Positions 12,604-18,001 of a stretch of 18,001 nucleotides of DNA are shown here, piece after piece; position 1 is the stretch's first letter, and each line of letters opens with the position of its first letter. The position numbers and the translations under genes are program-made. Origin of the DNA: UMGS755 sp045595795 (lineage in GTDB: Bacteria; Bacillota; Clostridia; UBA1381; UBA9506); assembly GCA_045595795.1 (NCBI GenBank), contig JAZOBC010000015.1:1-18001 (forward strand), given 5' to 3'. Under the pieces are notes generated by a model that saw only the letters and a program-made list of their open reading frames with translations, ran no database searches and was not told where the DNA came from.

Positions 12604-15225
12604 TTATTTTGCTTGAATACTAAGATTTCCCAGCAGACCGGAAGGCGCCTGATAGCCTTCTAAGGTGTTTGCCAGGGTGTTATAAACCGTTACATCTAAG
12701 CGGTGCTGATGGCTCATGTTTCCCAGCTCTATGGCATAAGGCGGATAAATACACTTCTGTGGCGCGCTGCCGTCGACTGAGACAGAGAGCATATCGCGCA
12801 CATTTTCTGCCTTTAGCACGGCAGAAGAGAAGCGATTGTCTAACTCTGTAACGAAATGATAGGTAGCACCGCCGGAATAGAAGGGATGACCATAACGGCA
12901 CCAATCATCACCTGCAGCTAATTGTGTGGTGCGGCTGCTGAGAGTGACAGTTGCTTTTTCGGGGATGTAGCGGTCTAAGCTATATTGATTATAAATCACT
13001 TCATAAAACGGATTTTCTGTGCTGATGTCAACATCAAATTCACCTGCGAGAGACATGAGTTCCCAAGCTTCAATCACGCCGGCTTTTTCTATGGTTATGG
13101 TGTATTCGCCGGGGGTGGAGCAGGGGAGCGCGAAGCATTGATAGCACTCGTCGCCAATAATTTTTTCTGATGTGACCGTTAAAGGCTCTCCGTTTAATTT
13201 AACCATGTTAATTTTTTTCAAAGCAGTGCTTGCAACCAAAAGATTCAGGCCTTGAATCTGGTTGTCTACAATGGTATATGTAAAGTACATGGTTTCTTGC
13301 TTGGTACTCTTGGTAACTGCATTGCCATTCGAATCTTTCCACATTTCCAAGGGAACAATATTTTCTTTTTCCCAGGTAACCGGCACAGCATCAACCAGTG
13401 CCAACTGCTCACCATTGGCAGATACCTTGGGGCGATATTCAATCTGACCATTTTTGCTAAATACGGCAATTTCACCACATTCAAGGGAAACGGGATAAGA
13501 TGCACCATGAAGGGTCAGCGTGCCGGAAATGGGCTTGCCGTCTTCAATGTTTGCAAGAAGCACCAACTCCTGACCATCACCCAGCAAACGACACATAAAG
13601 TGCGGGGAACCTTCACCACTGTAGGATATATTACAGGGAACGAGTTTGCCTAAACGGGAAATTTCACTCGGTGAAAGAACGGTTATGCCCATTTCTGCCA
13701 ACTCCTGCATTACAGCATCGCTCAGCGGACTGCCTGCGTTAAACAGCACGGAAAATGCACTCTTGTTGGCTCTGATTTCCGTCAGTCCGGCAATCACATA
13801 GCCGTAGGGGAGACGGTTAAGTTCGGCACAGAGGTTAAAATATGCCTCTGTGTTGTCGTGGCGCAACCAAACATCCTCTGTGAGGTCTAAAACAGCTACT
13901 TTTGTGTTATACTTGCCACGCGTTGCATAGAAAACGCAGGTCGACAGCATGTCATTGAGCTCTTTTGTAGCAAAGCTTAAATGGCTACGGGGCGAAAAAT
14001 CCGGCGGCGCAAAAAACTTTAGCTCGCCGCAAAAACGATGGTGGTAAGCATGGGGCACAATAAAGGTGATGCCCTGCATAATCTGCCAAGCGGCAATTTC
14101 GCGCAGATTCTGCGGTGTTGCGCCCCAGTTGGTGGCGGCAAACATTTCGCACAATGCACCCTCTTTGTGATATAAAAATGCACTGGAAGCCGCCTGTTTT
14201 GTACGTAAATCGCTGACAACGTTGCGGAAATCGGGGTTACACACAAAAGCATTGTCGCCGCCCCAGGATGATTTGGGAACCCAGTAGTCATCCTGACGCA
14301 TGTGTCGGCCGCCGTTGATTTCTAAAAGCTCCTGGTCAGTGCCGGGATAACTGCTGTTTTGTTCCATTGTAATGGCTCTGCCCTCAGTAAAGGCTGAGCT
14401 TCTTGGTGCAACATCCATGGGGAAGGGTGCCGTATCGCTTGTGTGGAAGGAATATTTTAGTCCATGTGCCTTGCACCACTCATAATTTGAGCGGAACCAA
14501 CTCTGATACAGCTCTCCGGCGTGCTGCCAATAGTCTGCTGCCTGCGGGATGCTTTTTTTGCTGAGAATGTCAGCCAAATAGGGGGTAATATCATAACCGA
14601 ACTTGTCGGCAAAGCTTTCGGCAAAGTTTTTAGACCATGGATAGTATTCTTTCACGGGGAAATCGGGCCAAAAAACCCGAAAACTAACCCGACGATTGTC
14701 AGCATCGGAGAAAAAGCCTTTGATGGTTTTGCCGAAATGCTCACCCACTTCACGCAGGTAAGCTTCATAAACCAGCTTGTGAAATAGCTCTGCTGTTTCA
14801 GAGAGCTCAAAAGCAGGAAATCCCCAGGGCACTTCCTTCACCGAAACGTTGCCGTCTTCGAGTGCAATGCGCAGGGGTGTTAATTCCGGATATTCTTCCT
14901 TATTAATACGACCGCCCACATCTCCCGGCGGAAAGTTAAAGCCATCGTTAATCCACAATGACAAATCGAGTTCGCCACAGACGCGGACAAAGGTTTTCAC
15001 CATGTCAAACCAAGCTTTAGACAGATATTGCTCGGCGTTAAAACCTGATTCCGGCTTGTTAAACAGAATGAGGCCTCCGAATCCATCATCTTTCAACTGC
15101 TTCAAGGAAGCGTAAACGGCCTCGTAAGATAAATCCTTTTCCTCTGTTGTTGTAATGAAGTAAAAAGGAATGGGACGAAAACTTTTCAGGTCGTTTTCAG
15201 AAGGCATACAGTTTTTTTCGTTCAT
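12604..15225 (-). CDS. Divergent GH106-like glycoside hydrolase family protein, cytoplasmic
   Basis: An 873-residue protein without a signal peptide, distantly related along its whole length to the hydrolase at 2214-4943. Matching blocks in order (numbered from ATG 15225) are FRPIPFYF (16-23), DDGFGGLILF (46-55), LWINDGFNFPPGDVGG (90-105), IKGFFSDADN (168-177), ALCEMFAATNWG (357-368) with Glu360, and a C-terminal beta-sandwich HPFYSGGATYHF that resembles galactose-binding-like domains. At the place where the other protein has DEP with Glu170, this one has DAD (174-176), so one candidate catalytic or metal-binding Glu is missing. ATG 15225 follows GGGAGGAA (15238-15231); an in-frame ATG at 15252 lacks such a site. 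It has its own promoter with the shared box. It may have a shifted mechanism, a different substrate or reduced activity. Confidence 0.75.
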   Translation of the reverse strand: MNEKNCMPSENDLKSFRPIPFYFITTTEEKDLSYEAVYASLKQLKDDGFGGLILFNKPESGFNAEQYLSKAWFDMVKTFVRVCGELDLSLWINDGFNFPPGDVGGRINKEEYPELTPLRIALEDGNVSVKEVPWGFPAFELSETAELFHKLVYEAYLREVGEHFGKTIKGFFSDADNRRVSFRVFWPDFPVKEYYPWSKNFAESFADKFGYDITPYLADILSKKSIPQAADYWQHAGELYQSWFRSNYEWCKAHGLKYSFHTSDTAPFPMDVAPRSSAFTEGRAITMEQNSSYPGTDQELLEINGGRHMRQDDYWVPKSSWGGDNAFVCNPDFRNVVSDLRTKQAASSAFLYHKEGALCEMFAATNWGATPQNLREIAAWQIMQGITFIVPHAYHHRFCGELKFFAPPDFSPRSHLSFATKELNDMLSTCVFYATRGKYNTKVAVLDLTEDVWLRHDNTEAYFNLCAELNRLPYGYVIAGLTEIRANKSAFSVLFNAGSPLSDAVMQELAEMGITVLSPSEISRLGKLVPCNISYSGEGSPHFMCRLLGDGQELVLLANIEDGKPISGTLTLHGASYPVSLECGEIAVFSKNGQIEYRPKVSANGEQLALVDAVPVTWEKENIVPLEMWKDSNGNAVTKSTKQETMYFTYTIVDNQIQGLNLLVASTALKKINMVKLNGEPLTVTSEKIIGDECYQCFALPCSTPGEYTITIEKAGVIEAWELMSLAGEFDVDISTENPFYEVIYNQYSLDRYIPEKATVTLSSRTTQLAAGDDWCRYGHPFYSGGATYHFVTELDNRFSSAVLKAENVRDMLSVSVDGSAPQKCIYPPYAIELGNMSHQHRLDVTVYNTLANTLEGYQAPSGLLGNLSIQAK

Positions 15226-15276
15226 ATTTGTTCCTCCCAAATATTGCGTCATTTAAAATAATTGTTTCCTTTGTAT

Positions 15277-15325
15277 ATCATAGCATAAAGAGAGGGACTA
15301 TGCAACGAACAATTTTATAGGTGCG
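15277..15325 (-). promoter_or_regulatory. Promoter and upstream box of the minus-strand hydrolase
   Basis: On the minus strand -35 TTGCAT (15305-15300) and -10 TATGAT (15282-15277) are 17 bp apart. The 20 bases upstream of the -35 (15325-15306), CGCACCTATAAAATTGTTCG, keep the right half of the shared box (AA..TTGTTCG directly before TTG) but not its left half. Confidence 0.72.
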
Positions 15326-15339
15326 ATTATAATTTGACT

Positions 15340-15640
15340 TTTTCCGTTCCCTACGATTCCGATCAAGCCCAAAAGAAAGCCTTCCTTGTGCAATACCCAT
15401 TCTGGGCACGCGAGGGAGGTGGGTTTGCGAAGCAAACTCGGAGGGATTGTAATTGTGAAAGTAACAATATTTCCTCAAAAGTAAAAGTAGAAAAAGACAA
15501 CCCCTCAGTCTCACTGCGTTCGACAGCTCCCCTTACACAGGGGAGCCTATTTTTCGGGCAGGAGCAAGCCCTCTGCCCTACGCGTGTACGTCCATGCGTT
15601 ATTTGTGTAGGGGATGATGCCTACATCGTCCCGTTACATT
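15340..15640. repeat. Array of three short intergenic repeat elements
   Basis: No gene is supported here. Three blocks resemble dispersed intergenic repeats known to me from gut Clostridia. (1) 15380-15450, on the minus strand ACAATCCCTCCG...CCACCTCCCT...TTGCACAAGGAAGGC, with hairpin GTTTGC/GCAAAC (15423-15428/15432-15437). (2) 15501-15547, CCCCTCAGTCTCACTGCG and hairpin GCTCCCCT/AGGGGAGC (15526-15533/15539-15546). (3) 15559-15635, hairpin GGGCAG...CTGCCC then GTAGGGGATGATGCCTACAT. Open frames across this stretch are low-complexity readings of the repeats. Resemblance to dispersed families is from memory and was not searched. Confidence 0.6.
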
Positions 15641-15745
15641 TATATAAAAAACATTTTTTGCGGCAAAAAGCGTAATCTCGCCCGCAATGCCTTAATCATG
15701 CGCTTTTTCCGTGATTACTGCGTGTTTCCTCTACAAAAATCGTAT

Positions 15746-15794
15746 GGTTTAGCAAATTTTGTTCGTTGACTGGGCAGGCGTGCTGCGGTATGAT
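15746..15794 (+). promoter_or_regulatory. Promoter and upstream box of the secreted repeat protein gene
   Basis: -35 TTGACT (15766-15771) and -10 TATGAT (15789-15794) have a 17-bp spacer. The 20 bases 15746-15765, GGTTTAGCAAATTTTGTTCG, match the shared box at 5068-5087 and 8574-8593. Transcription would start near 15801, leaving a leader of about 98 nt. Confidence 0.76.
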
Positions 15795-15814
15795 TACTAT
15801 AGGTGATTTTATGG

Positions 15815-15859
15815 ATTCATGGCTGGACTCTCGAGGCGAAGGGACCCCTTGCTGTGAAT
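15815..15859 (+). other. Structured leader of the secreted repeat protein mRNA
   Basis: ATTCATGGC (15815-15823) can pair with GCTGTGAAT (15851-15859) over 9 positions, including two G-U pairs, enclosing a smaller AAGG/CCTT hairpin. It lies between the predicted start of transcription and the ribosome binding site AAGGAAGG (15881-15888). I do not recognise it as a known riboswitch class. Confidence 0.35.
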
Positions 15860-15898
15860 GGTTAAAAAGATTTTTTAATAAAGGAAGGAAGAGAGAAC

Positions 15899-18001
15899 AT
15901 GAAAACAGTTAGAAAAGGCTATTCTTTCTTGGCGATGGTTCTGACGCTTGCAATGCTTATGAGCATGGTTTGCATGCCGGCATCTGCAGCTACCACACTG
16001 ACCCCGGCAGATACAACGCTGCTTGCTCCAAAGAGCGGTCAGAATACATACATCGCTTATGAAGAAACACTTACCACAACAGGCACAGTTCCTGCCGGTG
16101 TTTACACCGTGGGCAACAAGCTTGTGTTAAACGGTAGCGAAATCACAGGCGGCGGCACCTTCACAGTGAACGGCCAAAGCGTGACACTGGCAAACACCGT
16201 TTACCATGAAGATTTTGAAGATTTGACAGAAGGCGCAGCAGTTACAACTTCGCCGATTGCTGCAAGCACTTCAACCGGTACAGTTGCCAAAGAGACAAAT
16301 GGTAACCAGTATGCAACCGGTAATGTTGTGTGGAATGAATCAACACTGTATCAGATTGATTTAGGCACAGCGGCTCAGAATGCAAAACGCCTCACAGCGA
16401 AAATGAAGGTTTACTATGAGGATACAGAATATACAGCGACCTTTAAAGCTTATGGCGGTGCATCGGGCAACGAACTGATTTACCAATTCGGTCCAAGAGC
16501 ACGCCTTCAACACTTGATGACGTACTATAATGCAGAAGGCAGTTATGTATCAGCAACATCTGTCGGTCCGCGATTTGTAACTGGCTGGAACGATGTACAG
16601 ATTGATTTTGATTTTACCGAAGGACGCGGCAAATACAGTGTCGCGGTAAATGGTACAGCTGGTCAAACCAATTATCTTGCAGCTTCAGCTAATGCCACTT
16701 ATTTGACAAGTCTACAAATCGGTATGAAAGTTGACGATGTTGAAATTTATTCAGGTACACCTTGCGGTGACATTTTCAGTTTTGTTGGCTCTGAGAGCAT
16801 TTTGGCTCCCAAGGCAGGCAAAATTGCACAGCTTGATTACAAGGTTGTGGATTTAGATGGCAATTCGGTTAGTGGCGTCACCTTATCTTCCACGAATCTG
16901 CCTGAGGGCGTTGCCATTGACAACAACAGCCTGCTTGTTTATGGCTCTAATGTAAGAAGTGGAAGCTTTACCTTAAAGGCAACCGGTTCAAACGGCACGG
17001 TTTATGGGGAAAAGACAGTGACAATTCAGCCCACTGTTTATTATGAAGATTTTGAAGATCTGCAAGAGGGCGCAGCGGTTACAACATCACCCATCGCTGC
17101 AAGCACTTCACCCGGTACGGTTGCCAAGGAGGAAAATGGCAATAAGTATGCAACCGGTGACCTTGTATGGAACGAAGGAAAGGTTTATCACATTGATTTA
17201 AGCAATGTAGCACAGAAAGCGAAATATCTCACAGCTAAAATGAAGATTTATTTTGAGGGCGGAGATTGGAACGCAACCTTTCATGCTTTTGGCGGTGCAT
17301 CAGGTACAGAACGGATTTTTCAATTTGGTCCGAGAAATGCCGGTTCCCACTTAATGACATATTATAATGCGGAAGGTGCTTATGGCTTGGTAATGGGCGG
17401 AGTAGCCTTTTCTGCCGGTTGGAACGATATGCAAATTGATTTTGATTTTACCGAAGGACAAGGTAAATACAGTATTAAGTTAAACGGTAATGCCGGTCCT
17501 ACCAATTATCTTGCAGCTTCAGCCAATGCCACTTGTCTGACGACGCTTCAAATTGGCCTGAAGGTTGACGATATTCAGATTTATACCGGTAAAGACTATG
17601 TATCTCCCTATGCATTAAACGGTTCTGAAACCTTAGTCATTCCTGAAGAGGGTAAATTCAGTAAGATGCCTTACACCGTAACAGAGGATGGCGTAGCGGT
17701 GAATGATGCAATTCTTTCACTTTCCAAAGCCGTTAACGGCGTGAAAGCGGAAAACAACGCGCTGATTCTTTCCTCCGCTGCTGAGGCAACCTCCTTTACC
17801 GTGGTTGCTAAAAACGCAAGCGGCAAGATTTATGGCGAAAAAACCGTTACCATTGTGAACCCGAACTTTATCAGCGCAGGTAAAGATTACACAACGGCAA
17901 CAATAGCAGCTCCTGTTACGGTTAACCTTGGCGGTGCTGCTGCAAACTGCAGCACAGTAACCTTAAAGGGACAATATAACTGGGATGGAACATCAGAAGG
18001 T
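15899..18001 (+). CDS. Large secreted protein with tandem sandwich and Ig-like repeats, 3' end beyond window
   Basis: An open frame of 701 codons runs off the right edge without a stop. The N-terminus is a clear signal peptide: basic MKTVRK, a hydrophobic core, and cleavage probably after PASA (about residue 31). Two copies of a 279-residue unit follow, starting at residues 101 and 380 (VYHEDFED and VYYEDFED). Each has a beta-rich part of about 185 residues that looks like a concanavalin/LamG-type sandwich (GWNDVQIDFDFTEG in both), then an Ig-like part of about 90 residues ending YGEKTVTI. An incomplete unit precedes the first. ATG 15899 has AAGGAAGG (15881-15888) about 10 nt ahead. No catalytic domain is visible in the part shown; carbohydrate or cell-wall binding is inferred. 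It probably continues with further domains. Confidence 0.85.
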   Translation, partial: MKTVRKGYSFLAMVLTLAMLMSMVCMPASAATTLTPADTTLLAPKSGQNTYIAYEETLTTTGTVPAGVYTVGNKLVLNGSEITGGGTFTVNGQSVTLANTVYHEDFEDLTEGAAVTTSPIAASTSTGTVAKETNGNQYATGNVVWNESTLYQIDLGTAAQNAKRLTAKMKVYYEDTEYTATFKAYGGASGNELIYQFGPRARLQHLMTYYNAEGSYVSATSVGPRFVTGWNDVQIDFDFTEGRGKYSVAVNGTAGQTNYLAASANATYLTSLQIGMKVDDVEIYSGTPCGDIFSFVGSESILAPKAGKIAQLDYKVVDLDGNSVSGVTLSSTNLPEGVAIDNNSLLVYGSNVRSGSFTLKATGSNGTVYGEKTVTIQPTVYYEDFEDLQEGAAVTTSPIAASTSPGTVAKEENGNKYATGDLVWNEGKVYHIDLSNVAQKAKYLTAKMKIYFEGGDWNATFHAFGGASGTERIFQFGPRNAGSHLMTYYNAEGAYGLVMGGVAFSAGWNDMQIDFDFTEGQGKYSIKLNGNAGPTNYLAASANATCLTTLQIGLKVDDIQIYTGKDYVSPYALNGSETLVIPEEGKFSKMPYTVTEDGVAVNDAILSLSKAVNGVKAENNALILSSAAEATSFTVVAKNASGKIYGEKTVTIVNPNFISAGKDYTTATIAAPVTVNLGGAAANCSTVTLKGQYNWDGTSEG
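16199..17854 (+). repeat. Two tandem 837-bp coding repeats in the secreted protein gene
   Basis: The unit starting at 16199 recurs in frame at 17036, a period of 837 bp. The first about 130 bp of each copy are nearly the same at DNA level, including synonymous positions, while other parts differ more. That pattern suggests a recent duplication or gene conversion. Confidence 0.85.

Noticed and set aside
13252..13653. A 133-codon plus-strand open frame inside the minus-strand hydrolase
   Set aside because: It is antisense to a well-supported long gene, has no ribosome binding site and shows no recognisable domain.
15334..15675. A 113-codon open frame upstream of the secreted protein
   Set aside because: It spans three intergenic repeat blocks, lacks a ribosome binding site and gives a low-complexity peptide.

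Overview
The window looks like a piece of a low-to-moderate GC Firmicutes (Clostridia) chromosome, probably from a gut-type anaerobe. The reasons are CCA-encoding tRNA clusters, an FMN riboswitch in front of the ECF riboflavin transporter gene ribU, consensus sigma-A promoters with 17-bp spacers, strong AGGAGG-type ribosome binding sites, an LplABC-type sugar ABC transporter without its own ATPase, and short intergenic repeats of a kind familiar from gut Clostridia. The exact genus cannot be read from the sequence.

Layout. Positions 1-605 hold a leftward tRNA operon, Gly(TCC)-Arg(TCT)-His(GTG)-Gln(CTG)-Gln(TTG)-Lys(TTT), the last cut by the window edge, with a perfect TTGACA-17-TATAAT promoter. 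Positions 705-1650 hold an FMN riboswitch and ribU. Positions 1675-2045 hold a single tRNA-Lys(CTT), followed by a hairpin-rich segment ending in a second copy of the tRNA 3' end. From about 2100 to the right edge the window is one carbohydrate-use locus: a GH106-like glycoside hydrolase (2214-4943); a D-2-hydroxyacid dehydrogenase with a membrane-anchored AraC-type regulator (5222-8501); a lipoprotein sugar-binding protein with two permeases (8676-12289); a second, divergent GH106-like hydrolase on the minus strand (12604-15225); and the start of a large secreted repeat protein (15899 to beyond the edge). An array of intergenic repeats sits at about 15340-15640.

How it fits together (inference). 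The lipoprotein and permeases import an oligosaccharide. The two hydrolases lack signal peptides and would act on it in the cytoplasm. The dehydrogenase may act on a released sugar-derived acid or keto acid. The large secreted protein may bind or handle the polymer outside. The AraC-type protein, with an extracytoplasmic sensor and a cytoplasmic DNA-binding domain in one chain, is the obvious local regulator. All five transcription units carry a similar 20-bp sequence directly against the -35 hexamer, in the same phase, and it is absent from the tRNA and ribU promoters. This probable operator linking the whole locus is the most interesting signal in the window.
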